A stretch of DNA of 37,604 nucleotides from Actinomycetota bacterium (lineage in GTDB: Bacteria; Actinomycetota; Actinomycetes; Streptosporangiales; Streptosporangiaceae). Below the pieces are notes generated by a model, which saw only the letters and a list, made by a program, of their open reading frames with translations, was not told the DNA's origin and did not search any database. The stretch is taken from the NCBI GenBank assembly GCA_027313705.1, contig DAHVDE010000090.1, positions 1 through 37,604 of the forward strand, written 5' to 3'. A program made the translations under genes and the position numbers. Below, piece after piece: positions 24,826-32,387 of the stretch; positions within the stretch are counted from its first letter, which is position 1; each line of letters begins with the position of its first letter.

Positions 24826-25372
24826 GGCCGACAAGGCCTCTAGCCAGCTCTATTTCTCCCATGTGACGCAGTCCGTGCTGGTAGAGCCAGCACTCGAAGC
24901 CGTCGAGCACGGTGATCCCTTCCGGCCCGGCGACTCGTGCGCTGTAGGTGCTGGCCACGACGGGAGGCAGCGGCCTGCCGACGACTACCCTGGTAAGGGC
25001 GGCAGGGTCGATTGCGTCGAGGTGGGCTTCGGTCCGGTCGAAGACCTCGCGCTGGTAGCTGGCGAACGCGGCATAGTCGCCGATCCGCTGGTGCTCCATC
25101 TCCTCGACCGTGCGCTCCTTGCCATGGTCAGGGATCGCCATGCACACCCGATCCTGCCAGGCGTCATTCCAGATCGGCGGCTGGCCGGACAAGACCATGA
25201 AGCTGGCGTCTTCCATGTTGGTGTAGTGAAACAAGGAAAACGAGATCGGCAGTACGCCCCGGCGCTCGTAGTGGTTGACGTGGTCGAGCGTCATCGTGGC
25301 GACGGCCTGGTAATACAGGGAGTGCATGGCGCGCATTCGGCGCGCAAGCGAGTCAAGTAGCAGTTCGGTCAT
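24806..25372 (-). CDS. DinB-family protein
   Basis: A 188-residue four-helix-bundle type protein. HYERRGVLPISFSLFHYTNMEDAS gives one metal-ligand histidine region, and LYQHGLRHMGEIELARG near the end supplies the paired H..H of the DinB/YfiT superfamily. Members are mycothiol- or bacillithiol-dependent transferases or uncharacterised; the substrate here cannot be told. GAAGGG lies 6 nt before the ATG at 25372. The pseudogene remnant follows immediately downstream on the same strand. Confidence 0.75.
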   Translation of the reverse strand: MTELLLDSLARRMRAMHSLYYQAVATMTLDHVNHYERRGVLPISFSLFHYTNMEDASFMVLSGQPPIWNDAWQDRVCMAIPDHGKERTVEEMEHQRIGDYAAFASYQREVFDRTEAHLDAIDPAALTRVVVGRPLPPVVASTYSARVAGPEGITVLDGFECWLYQHGLRHMGEIELARGLVGLGGMTS

Positions 25373-25460
25373 CGCTGCCCTTCGTGAAATCCGCGGCCCG
25401 GTGGTGGCAATTTAGCGGGTAAGCCTCGGGCAGCGAAGCCGGGATCGATGCCGTCCTTCT

Positions 25461-25493
25461 GTTAGCTATCCCGGCTTCGCCGGGATAGCTAAC
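25461..25493 (-). terminator. Perfect 15-bp stem-loop terminator overlapping the VOC stop codon
   Basis: GTTAGCTATCCCGGC (25461-25475) and GCCGGGATAGCTAAC (25479-25493) are exact complements around a TTC loop. The VOC gene's TAG stop (25489-25491) lies inside the upstream arm. There is no T tract, but stems of this quality end transcripts in actinobacteria. Being fully symmetric it could act on both strands. Confidence 0.75.
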
Positions 25494-25860
25494 TGGCCGA
25501 AGCTCCTGGTTCGACGCAGAACTCGTTGCCCTCGAGATCTGCCATGACCACCCAGCCCGCGTCTGCGGGCTGGTCGAGAACGACCGTGGCGCCGAGTTGC
25601 ACCAGGCGGTCGATCTCCTGTTGCTGGGTGCCCTGAGGTTTCACGTCAAGGTGGAGCCGGTTCTTGGCAGCCTTGGGTTCTGGGACGGTCACGAAATAGA
25701 GCCGCACGCCGCCTTCGACGGCCGGTCCGACGCTGTACTCCTCCCGGCCAGGCCGCTCGTCCTGCTGGCGAAGCACCCAGCCAGTAAGGCCAGACCAGAA
25801 GCCGGCTACGGCGCCGGCGTCCACGCAGTCGAAAGTGAGATTGTAAATCGCTGAAGTCAT
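25489..25860 (-). CDS. VOC (glyoxalase/bleomycin resistance) superfamily protein
   Basis: 123 residues with paired beta-alpha-beta-beta-beta modules: NLTFDCVDAGAVAGFWSGLTG at the start, LHLDVKP in the centre and WVVMADLEGNEFCVEPG at the end. The last is the typical D-P/EGN-xF strand that carries a metal-ligand Glu. This matches the small glyoxalase-like proteins abundant in actinomycetes, whose substrates are mostly unknown. GGAG lies 6 nt before the ATG at 25860. A short upstream open frame with a strong ribosome binding site and the stop-overlapping hairpin flank it. Confidence 0.85.
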   Translation of the reverse strand: MTSAIYNLTFDCVDAGAVAGFWSGLTGWVLRQQDERPGREEYSVGPAVEGGVRLYFVTVPEPKAAKNRLHLDVKPQGTQQQEIDRLVQLGATVVLDQPADAGWVVMADLEGNEFCVEPGASAS

Positions 25861-25913
25861 GGCGTACTCCGTTGCCTACGGGCGCCAGCGACCAGCCGAT
25901 CAGGACAGCCCGA

Positions 25914-25952
25914 TCAGGACACGGCCGGAGGCGCGGAAACAGAACTCGACAT
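25914..25952 (-). CDS. Possible 12-residue leader peptide upstream of the VOC gene
   Basis: The frame ATG..TGA encodes MSSSVSAPPAVS. It is preceded at 8 nt by AAAGGAGGTG (25961-25970), the most complete Shine-Dalgarno sequence in this part of the window. It lies 54 nt upstream of the VOC start. It may be a regulatory leader, or the truncated start of a lost gene. Confidence 0.3.
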   Translation of the reverse strand: MSSSVSAPPAVS

Positions 25953-26080
25953 CTTGCCCGCACCTCCTTTCCTCAGTCTCGCTTACTTCTGGCTCGACTA
26001 TCTCACGAACCCCCGGCGGCAGCCACCTTAATTCTGTCTGCTCCTGATCGGCTCCGGTAGCCCGGCCGGGCAGGTCAATT

Positions 26081-26116
26081 ACCTGCAGGCCGTCCGTTAC
26101 CTGCAGGCTGTCCGTT
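26081..26116. repeat. 18-bp tandem repeat, two copies
   Basis: ACCTGCAGGCCGTCCGTT (26081-26098) is followed directly by ACCTGCAGGCTGTCCGTT (26099-26116), with one mismatch. Each copy contains the palindrome CCTGCAGG. It lies in the gene-free region upstream of the VOC gene. Confidence 0.8.
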
Positions 26117-26260
26117 TCGCCAGGTTCGGCGTTCACCGGCAAGGTGGCGTGGCTTGATGACGGGACCGGTCAGTTCAGGTTCGCAGTTCCGCGTGCCGCA
26201 ATCGCAGCATCCCGCGCAGTTGCTCGGCGCTGACCTGCTTGTCGAGCATGAGCCGCAGGG

Positions 26261-27436
26261 TCAAGCGCCGCGCCTCGCGGCCAGGCCAAGCTTGGTGAGC
26301 GCGCTGGCGAGCCTTTCGTAGTCGCCAATCGTGTTGTACAGCTGGGCTGACAGGCGCAGCCATTGCCAGCCGCGGTGAAAGGTGACCGGCACGACCACGC
26401 CGAACTCGGAGAACAGACGCGACTCGAGTGCCCTCGCGACAGTCTCTTCGACCGGATCTGGCAGCCTGACCAGCCGCATCGCCGCCGCAAGCCAGCCAGC
26501 GTCCGGGGTGGCCGTCCCCGGCTGCGCCGTCCCAAGCTGCCCCGCCACAAGCTCTGCTCCCCGCCGGGCAAGTTCGTTGTTGTGCTGCCACACCGCGTCC
26601 CATCCCGGACGCCTGAAGAAGCTGAGCGCGGCTGGCACTGCCAGGATCGCGCTTGGATCACGCGTGCCCGTCCAGTCGAACGCTGGCAGGTAGCCGGCGA
26701 AGACGCCGTGTGAGGCCACCAGCGGGCGCAACGTGCCACGCCACTGCGGCGCGGCGTAGAGCACGGCGGAAGCCTTAGGCGCGCACAGCCACTTGTGCAG
26801 GTTGCCGACCCAGAAATCGGCACCGAGCGAGCCCAGGTTCACTGGCACTTGCCCGGCAGCGTGCGCTCCGTCGACTAGCAAGGGGACGCCCTGCCTGCGG
26901 CACTCGGCGGCGATCTCGCGCACCGGGAAAACCAGCCCGCTGCATGAGGCGATGTGATCGACGACCACAAGCCTGGTCTGGCCGGAAAGCCCGGCCAGTA
27001 CGGCTTCGGCTACGGCGACGCTGTCGCCGGCCGGAATCGGTACCTGCATGACCCGCAGCGTTGCCCCCGCCGCTTCGGCGGCGAGGCGCAACTGGGCAAG
27101 CACGGCCGGGTAGCAGTGGTCTGTGACCAGTACCTCATCGCCTGGCCCGAGCGTGGCCTGCGCGATGACGGTCTGGGTTCCCGTGGTCGCGTTGTCGGTG
27201 AAGACCAGGCCGCCGGCATCGGCACCGAAGAACTCGGCGACCTGGCCGCGCACGTCGCTGAGCAGGTCAGGCAGTTGGCGGACCAGGAAGCCCGCCGGGT
27301 TGCGCTCCATGGCAGCCCGCCACCTCTGCTGCTCGGCCTGCACTTCGGCGGGGGCTGCTCCGAACCCTCCGTGATTGAGGTAGGCAAGTTTGCGGTCAAG
27401 CGTCCAAGCGGACGCATCAGGCAATTCCTCGCTCAT
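26261..27436 (-). CDS. Class V aminotransferase family PLP enzyme (isopenicillin N epimerase-like)
   Basis: 391 residues from the ATG at 27436. The fold-type I PLP pattern is clear: LNHGGFGAAP near the start, TDNATTGTQTVI for phosphate binding, LLVDGAHAAGQ giving the PLP-contacting Asp, and DFWVGNLHKWLCAPKAS with the Schiff-base lysine after the histidine. Sequences of this type are labelled isopenicillin N epimerase-like or cysteine desulfurase-like; the true substrate is unknown. A GTG at 27472 would add 12 residues but has no ribosome binding site, while GGGAGG abuts the ATG at 27436 with no spacing, so the start is uncertain. It is divergent from the DinB gene at 27532. Confidence 0.85.
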   Translation of the reverse strand: MSEELPDASAWTLDRKLAYLNHGGFGAAPAEVQAEQQRWRAAMERNPAGFLVRQLPDLLSDVRGQVAEFFGADAGGLVFTDNATTGTQTVIAQATLGPGDEVLVTDHCYPAVLAQLRLAAEAAGATLRVMQVPIPAGDSVAVAEAVLAGLSGQTRLVVVDHIASCSGLVFPVREIAAECRRQGVPLLVDGAHAAGQVPVNLGSLGADFWVGNLHKWLCAPKASAVLYAAPQWRGTLRPLVASHGVFAGYLPAFDWTGTRDPSAILAVPAALSFFRRPGWDAVWQHNNELARRGAELVAGQLGTAQPGTATPDAGWLAAAMRLVRLPDPVEETVARALESRLFSEFGVVVPVTFHRGWQWLRLSAQLYNTIGDYERLASALTKLGLAARRGA

Positions 27437-27531
27437 CCTCCCATTATCTGGCGTAGTTATCTTCGGCAGCACTGCAGGCGCTTAGTTAATTCCGGTCATA
27501 GAACGTCCGCAATTACCTTTACGGTGATCTC

Positions 27532-28098
27532 ATGACCAACGACGACTGCTGGTGGGAACCCCCGCCGGCCGGCACTGAGGCCGAGCAACTTGTCGGCGCG
27601 CTCGAACGGCTGCGCGCAACCTTCCGCTGGAAGGCCGACGACCTGGACGGGGCCGGGCTGAGCACCCGCATCGGCGCCTCTTCGCTGACCCTTGGCGGCC
27701 TGCTGAAACACCTCGCCTGCGCCGAGGATCACATCTTCACCACCAAGCTGAGCGGCGCGCCGCATAGCGCGCCATGGGACACCGCAGACTGGGCAGCCGA
27801 TCCCGACTGGGAGATCAATTCCGCAGCGGCCGACTCGCCGTGGCAGCTCTACGCCATCTGGGACACCACCGTCGCACGGTCACGCGCGACGCTCGCCGCA
27901 GCCCTGGCCGAGGGCGGACTTGACCAGCTTGTACATGCCTGCGGACCGGGCGGTGGCCACGTCAGCCTGCGTCGGCTTGTGTGCGACCTGATCGAGGAAT
28001 ATGGCAGGCACACCGGGCACGCGGACCTGATCCGCGAGGTCGTCGACGGCCGGGTCGGCGAAGATCCTCCGCCCGGCTGGCACCCGGTCATCGGCTAG
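27532..28098 (+). CDS. DinB-family protein, DUF664 (mycothiol transferase-like)
   Basis: 188 residues with the DUF664 pattern: LTLGGLLKHLACAEDHIF carries the first metal-ligand histidine and IEEYGRHTGHADLIRE the HxxxH pair near the C-terminus. All three histidines are present, so metal binding is expected. Proteins of this kind use mycothiol or are uncharacterised. The start at 27532 lies within a divergent promoter region shared with the aminotransferase. It converges with the antiporter gene, with only 7 nt between the stops. Confidence 0.85.
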   Translation: MTNDDCWWEPPPAGTEAEQLVGALERLRATFRWKADDLDGAGLSTRIGASSLTLGGLLKHLACAEDHIFTTKLSGAPHSAPWDTADWAADPDWEINSAAADSPWQLYAIWDTTVARSRATLAAALAEGGLDQLVHACGPGGGHVSLRRLVCDLIEEYGRHTGHADLIREVVDGRVGEDPPPGWHPVIG

Positions 28099-28105
28099 CA
28101 TCAGG

Positions 28106-29611
28106 TCATCGGCCGTACTCGCCCAGCCAGCCCGCCAGCTTCCCTGCCCGGCTGACCGCGCGCAGCCGGCGCTCGGTCTGCTCGCGCACCGACGCCGCGG
28201 CCACGATGAGGAGCCGGTCACCGGCCTGGAGCCTGGTCGTCTGATCAGGAACAAATCCCCTTCCGCCGCGCACGATTAGCGCGAGGTTGGCCTCGGCTGG
28301 CAGCCGGAGCTCGAAGATCTCCACCCCGTGCAGCCTGGACTGCGGCGGGATCTGCGCCTGCAGCAGGTCGGCGTGCAAGGCCTCGAGCGGTGCGGCCTCG
28401 ACGCCGATGTCGAGCGGTTCGGCCGGCGCGATCACGCCAGTGCGGCGAGCGGCCCAGGGAAGCGTCGGGCCCTGGAGCATCGTGGTCATCGCGACCACGA
28501 TGAACACGATGTCGAATAGCACGGCAGCCCCAGGCGCCCGTGCGCTCAGCGGGATGGTGGCCAGCACGATCGGGACCGCGCCGCGGAGTCCGGCCCAGGA
28601 CAGGAAGGCTTGCCGGCGCCAGGGCACCCGCAGCGGCGTCGTCGACGCGATGACCGCAAGCGGCCTGGCCACGATCATCAGGACCAGCCCGATCACCAGG
28701 GCGGGCAGAGTCTGCGCCGGCAGGCGGGCGGGCGAGACGAGCAGCCCGAGCATCACGAACAGGCCGATCTGGGCAAGCCAGGCCACTCCCTCGGCGAAGC
28801 CTCTGGTAGCTGGACCGTGCGGCAGCCTGGCGTTGCCGAGCACGAGAGCCGACAAGTACACGGCGAGGAATCCGCTGGCGTGGGCCAGCGATGCGGCGCC
28901 GTAGCTGGCGACGATCAGCGCCAGGATGGCAAGCGGGTAAAGGCCGGAAGCAGGCAACGCCGCCCGGCGCAGGGCAACCGCGCCGAGCAGTCCAGCGGCC
29001 AGCCCGATCGCGGCCCCGGCAGCGAGCTGGTAGCCAATCTCGCCGATTACCACCAATGGCGCCGGGCCGTGCCAGATCAGGCCAGTCCCGCTCAGCAGGG
29101 TAACGACGAGCACGGCAGAGGGATCGTTGAGACCAGACTCGGCCTCGAGGGTCACTGAAAGCTCCGGCGGCAAGGGCAGCTTGCGTAGCACGGCGAACAC
29201 CGCCGCCGAATCGGTAGGCGCCAGCACTGCGCCGAGCAGCAAGGCGTCACGCCAGTCAAGGACAAGCAGCCAGTGCGCCGCCGCCGCGACGACGCCGACG
29301 CTCACGGCCACGCCGGCGGTGGCCAGGCTCAGCGCGGCCGGGGCTGCCCGCCGTGCGTGTGCCAGGCTGGTGGTCAGCCCGCCCTCGGCCAGGATCAAGA
29401 CCAGGGCGCTCAGGCCGAGCGCCTGCGCCACGTCCGCGCTGTCGAATCGCACGCCGAGCCCGGCCTCGCCGAGCGCCACCCCGAGGCCGAGAAACATCAG
29501 CAGGCTCGGCAGGCCGATACCGTGCGCCACCCGCGCGGCGATGATCGCGGCGAGCAGCACGGCCGAGCCGCCGAGCAACGCGAGGCCGAGATTGCCGGTC
29601 AGCACGGCCAT
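28106..29611 (-). CDS. K+/H+-type antiporter of the CPA1/NhaP2 family with a TrkA-C domain
   Basis: 501 residues from the ATG at 29611, chosen over an in-frame start at 29677 because GGAGGCGG lies just upstream and the membrane helices begin at once. About 12 hydrophobic helices occupy residues 5-385. The VLAPTDSAAVFAVL segment carries the transport-site Asp and ESGLNDPSAVLVV the paired Asn-Asp of electroneutral exchangers. The C-terminal 100 residues form a soluble TrkA-C/RCK-C domain (LHGVEIFELRLP through GDRLLIVAA), which gates such transporters in response to a ligand. The substrate (K+ or Na+) cannot be fixed from sequence alone. Confidence 0.88.
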   Translation of the reverse strand: MAVLTGNLGLALLGGSAVLLAAIIAARVAHGIGLPSLLMFLGLGVALGEAGLGVRFDSADVAQALGLSALVLILAEGGLTTSLAHARRAAPAALSLATAGVAVSVGVVAAAAHWLLVLDWRDALLLGAVLAPTDSAAVFAVLRKLPLPPELSVTLEAESGLNDPSAVLVVTLLSGTGLIWHGPAPLVVIGEIGYQLAAGAAIGLAAGLLGAVALRRAALPASGLYPLAILALIVASYGAASLAHASGFLAVYLSALVLGNARLPHGPATRGFAEGVAWLAQIGLFVMLGLLVSPARLPAQTLPALVIGLVLMIVARPLAVIASTTPLRVPWRRQAFLSWAGLRGAVPIVLATIPLSARAPGAAVLFDIVFIVVAMTTMLQGPTLPWAARRTGVIAPAEPLDIGVEAAPLEALHADLLQAQIPPQSRLHGVEIFELRLPAEANLALIVRGGRGFVPDQTTRLQAGDRLLIVAAASVREQTERRLRAVSRAGKLAGWLGEYGR

Positions 29612-29723
29612 CTCGCTCTTCCGCCTCCCCCAAGTACCCTGGCCCTGGTAGCCACAGTCTGCCCCGCGACGGGTCAAGCGCCCCGCGTGTTAGCTGACTG
29701 AATAGGGGAGCAGCGCGGGTCGG

Positions 29724-31079
29724 CTACCCGCCTAGCTCGGTGAGCACGGCACCTGCGGCACGCTCGCCCGACCGGACGGCGCCGTCCATGTAGCCGCACC
29801 AGACCGGGGACGTTTCCGTTCCCGCCCAGTGGATCGGGCCGACCGGCGTCGTGAGTGCCTGCCCGTACCTCGTCCACACGCTCGGGCCGAACAAAGTGCC
29901 GTAACAGCCAAGGCTCCAAGGTTCCCGCTGCCAGTCCAGTTCCGCGTAGCCGGCCGTGCTGGCCGCTTTCGGCCCGAAGTACCTGACCAGGGACGCGATG
30001 ACCTCCTCGCGGCGCACCTGTGCTGGCTGCCTGCCCAGCCTGCGGGCCTCGTCGCCTTCACAGAAGGCGAGCAAGACGCCAGGTGAGCCGTCAGGCGGGG
30101 TGTTGTCGAAGACCACGCGTGAGCCTGCACCGTCGCTGGTGGCCTGGCCAGAAAGGCCAGCTTCCCGCCAGAACGGCTCGTGGTAGATCACCTGGCACTT
30201 GATCACCGCGCCCATCGGGGCCCGGTGGGTCAGCTGTTCACGCCAGGAGGGCAGGGCTGGCTCGTACTCGATTCTTCCGGCGAGCAGCGGCGGCACGGTC
30301 ACGATGATCTTCTCCGCCTCGAACTGCCCCGCCGGCGTGGTGGCTGCTAGCTGGCGGCCAGTGAAATTGATCTTGGTGACCGGCGCGGACAACCTGATGA
30401 CCTCCTGGCCGAGTTGGCCGGCCAGCTTTTCCGCGATCAGGGCGGAACCGCCGACGAAACGGTCCTGCTGCGCTCCGCCCGTGGTGTCGATGAGGCGCTG
30501 GAACGAGCCGCCAGAATGCGAGTAAAACAGCACGTGCAGCAGCGAAAGCTCGTCGGGCTCTGCGGCGAAGACGGCTTCCGTGCCGAGCGCGAGCAGCGTC
30601 GCGGCGCCAGCCGTAGCGGTGTTTCTCCTGATCCAGGCGCCGAAAGTCTGGCCGTCCCAGTGCCGCGCCCGCGCTGCCTTCCATGGCGCGTCAGTTGGCA
30701 CCTTCTTGGCGAGCGACTCGAATCTGGCCTGGGCCTGGCCGATGTCGAAGAGCACGACCGGGCTGATCTTCGGGATGCTGCCCGAGTAAGTGCCGCGCTT
30801 TCCGCCGAAATACAGCACCTTCTTGCCGGTGTCATAGGTGGGAAACGTGTCGATGCCACACTCGGCGGCCAGCGCGAGTATCCGGTCCTGGCCAGGGCCA
30901 GCCCACTGGCCGCCCATCTCGACCACCTTGCCGTCGCCGAGATCGTGATTCACGATCCGGCCGCCGACCCTGTCCCTGGCCTCGAGCACGACGACAGACC
31001 GTCCGGCGGCGGCTATCGTCCGCGCCGCGCTCAGCCCGGCAAGTCCGGCCCCGACCACTATGACGTCAGCTTCGCTCAT
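29724..31079 (-). CDS. Flavin-dependent monoamine oxidase family protein
   Basis: 451 residues. The Rossmann FAD-binding motif VIVVGAGLAGLSAA begins near residue 5 and continues to VVVLEARDRVGGR, the classic amine oxidase start. The C-terminus has IHWAGTETSPVWCGYMDGAVRSGERAA, the second FAD-binding signature. The length suits the family. It probably oxidises a primary or polyamine to an imine with release of peroxide; the substrate is unknown. The ATG at 31079 is preceded by GGAGG at 4 nt; the in-frame start at 31112 adds an unlikely extension. Confidence 0.9.
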   Translation of the reverse strand: MSEADVIVVGAGLAGLSAARTIAAAGRSVVVLEARDRVGGRIVNHDLGDGKVVEMGGQWAGPGQDRILALAAECGIDTFPTYDTGKKVLYFGGKRGTYSGSIPKISPVVLFDIGQAQARFESLAKKVPTDAPWKAARARHWDGQTFGAWIRRNTATAGAATLLALGTEAVFAAEPDELSLLHVLFYSHSGGSFQRLIDTTGGAQQDRFVGGSALIAEKLAGQLGQEVIRLSAPVTKINFTGRQLAATTPAGQFEAEKIIVTVPPLLAGRIEYEPALPSWREQLTHRAPMGAVIKCQVIYHEPFWREAGLSGQATSDGAGSRVVFDNTPPDGSPGVLLAFCEGDEARRLGRQPAQVRREEVIASLVRYFGPKAASTAGYAELDWQREPWSLGCYGTLFGPSVWTRYGQALTTPVGPIHWAGTETSPVWCGYMDGAVRSGERAAGAVLTELGG

Positions 31080-31487
31080 GCTTGCCTCCGACGCTCGCGC
31101 ACTGATGTCCAAGCTGAGGTTACGTCGTGGCTGACGCCCTGCTCGCAGGTATCCTGCCGACCTGCCGGGCGGTGGTCGCGCAGTACCGGACAGGACGTAT
31201 TTGAGTACTTGAGTGTCAACTTGCCCTGCGTATATGACCAGGAGCAGATGCAGCCGTTCGGTATCCGGTCGGCCGTCACCAGACCTTCTGGAACTCCTGA
31301 CCGGCTTCTCGGATCAGGACGCTCACGGAACGGCTCCCCGCAGGGCACCAGAGCCTCGCCGGCCGTGGTGACCGGCAGCAGCATGCCGTCATGCAACGCC
31401 AGGTACTCCATCCCCATCCATGCTACTGGCCCGCCAGGGCACCGCCTGCTGACCTGTTGCGTCCGTACCTGGCGCTGTAATACAGGT
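31080..31487. other. Region between divergent monoamine oxidase and phosphatase genes
   Basis: About 400 bases that should hold both promoters. A minus-strand frame spans most of it (GMEYLALHDGMLLPV, then TCEQGVSHDVTSAW), but it overlaps the start of the phosphatase gene, lacks a ribosome binding site and resembles no family that I know. I leave it unannotated. Confidence 0.5.
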
Positions 31488-31919
31488 ATGAGTGAGCTAT
31501 GGGATCCGGCCGCGCCCGGCGTGCTCAGGCTGCCATCCGGCGTGCTGGTGCGCGGCCGGGCACTGAGCCGGCCTTTGCCTGAAGGTCCTCTCCCGCATCT
31601 CGGCATCTACCTGCTCGGCCGGCAACCGCCTGAGGTGCCATGGGAGTCCAGTTGGTTGCGGTGGCCGGACTTCGGGCTTCCTGACGACGACGACGACATG
31701 CGGCTTAGCCTTGCGCAGGCCTGGCGGCGAGCGGGAGACGAGCGCGTCGAAGTCGCCTGCGCGGGCGGCCATGGCCGAACCGGTACCGCGCTGGCGTGCC
31801 TTGCCATCCTTGACGGCGTGTCGGCCTGCGAAGCCGTCAGCTTCGTCAGGGAGCACTACGATCGGCATGCGGTCGAGACCGCTGCCCAGTGCCGCTATGT
31901 CAGGCACTGGCCCGGCTAA
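31488..31919 (+). CDS. Protein tyrosine phosphatase-like protein
   Basis: 143 residues from the ATG at 31488; the much longer in-frame extension upstream lies antisense to the monoamine oxidase gene and is not coding. The phosphatase signature Cx5R(S/T) is present as CAGGHGRTGTALA near residues 90-102, and the preceding WPDFGLPDDDD carries the general-acid Asp region. It resembles small dual-specificity or cyclin-dependent kinase inhibitor 3-like phosphatases of actinobacteria. The ribosome binding site (ACAGGT) is weak. Confidence 0.75.
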   Translation: MSELWDPAAPGVLRLPSGVLVRGRALSRPLPEGPLPHLGIYLLGRQPPEVPWESSWLRWPDFGLPDDDDDMRLSLAQAWRRAGDERVEVACAGGHGRTGTALACLAILDGVSACEAVSFVREHYDRHAVETAAQCRYVRHWPG

Positions 31920-31968
31920 TGCCTAAAGTGGTGTCGCGGAATCTAGCGGAAAGTCTGGAGAGAAAAAC

Positions 31969-32376
31969 ATGGCTGACTGGAACTCGGGGATCATCGAGGA
32001 GTTCCGCGCGAACGGCGGCAAGGTCGGCGGTCCGTTCGAGGGCGCTCCCCTGCTGCTCTTGCACACCAGAGGCGCGAAGACCGGCATCGAGCGCGTCAAC
32101 CCGCTGATGTACCGGCCAGAGGGCGACGCGCTCGTGGTGTTCGCGTCCAAGGCGGGCGCGCCGGCCAACCCCGACTGGTATCACAATCTGCTCGCCAACC
32201 CGAAGGTGACGGTGGAGGTGGGGACGCAGACCCGCGAGCTACTCGCCCGCGTTGCCGAGGGCGAGGAGCGAGACCGGATCTGGGCCGCGCACAAGGAGAA
32301 CGTGCCTGGCTTCGCCGATTACGAGCGGAAGACGACCAGGCAGATCCCTGTGGTCATGCTCGAGCCGGTTTCCTGA
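31969..32376 (+). CDS. F420-type nitroreductase/deazaflavin-dependent oxidoreductase (Ddn family)
   Basis: 135 residues with the split-barrel Ddn/FDOR-A pattern: NGGKVGGPFEGAPLLLLHTRGAKTG at the start, where the phosphate of F420 is bound, then NPLMY, VVFASKAGAPANPDWYHNL and NPKVTVEVG. This family reduces substrates with F420H2 and is characteristic of actinobacteria. GGAGAG lies about 7 nt before the ATG at 31969. It converges on the Rieske oxygenase gene with 11 nt between stops. Confidence 0.92.
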   Translation: MADWNSGIIEEFRANGGKVGGPFEGAPLLLLHTRGAKTGIERVNPLMYRPEGDALVVFASKAGAPANPDWYHNLLANPKVTVEVGTQTRELLARVAEGEERDRIWAAHKENVPGFADYERKTTRQIPVVMLEPVS

Positions 32377-32387
32377 GGCCGCCCCGG

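Larger units (their letters stand above)
25861..26260. other. Gene-free region upstream of the VOC gene
   Basis: About 400 bases between the aminotransferase stop and the VOC start, both on the minus strand. It holds the 12-codon leader frame at 25914-25952, the 18-bp tandem repeat at 26081-26116 and a direct repeat CCGATCAGGAC near 25897-25920. A longer frame at 25900-26142 was rejected, as it has no ribosome binding site or recognisable sequence. Confidence 0.6.

Noticed and set aside
25900-26142. 80-codon minus-strand frame with a TTG start
   Set aside because: No ribosome binding site; its sequence includes the 18-bp repeat and reads as low-information peptide.
30414-31487. Long plus-strand frame continuous with the phosphatase gene
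   Set aside because: It lies antisense to the monoamine oxidase gene, has no domain, and the phosphatase has its own start at 31488.
31076-31606. Minus-strand frame of 176 codons across the intergenic region
   Set aside because: Overlaps the phosphatase start, lacks a ribosome binding site and matches no family I know; kept only as a remark.
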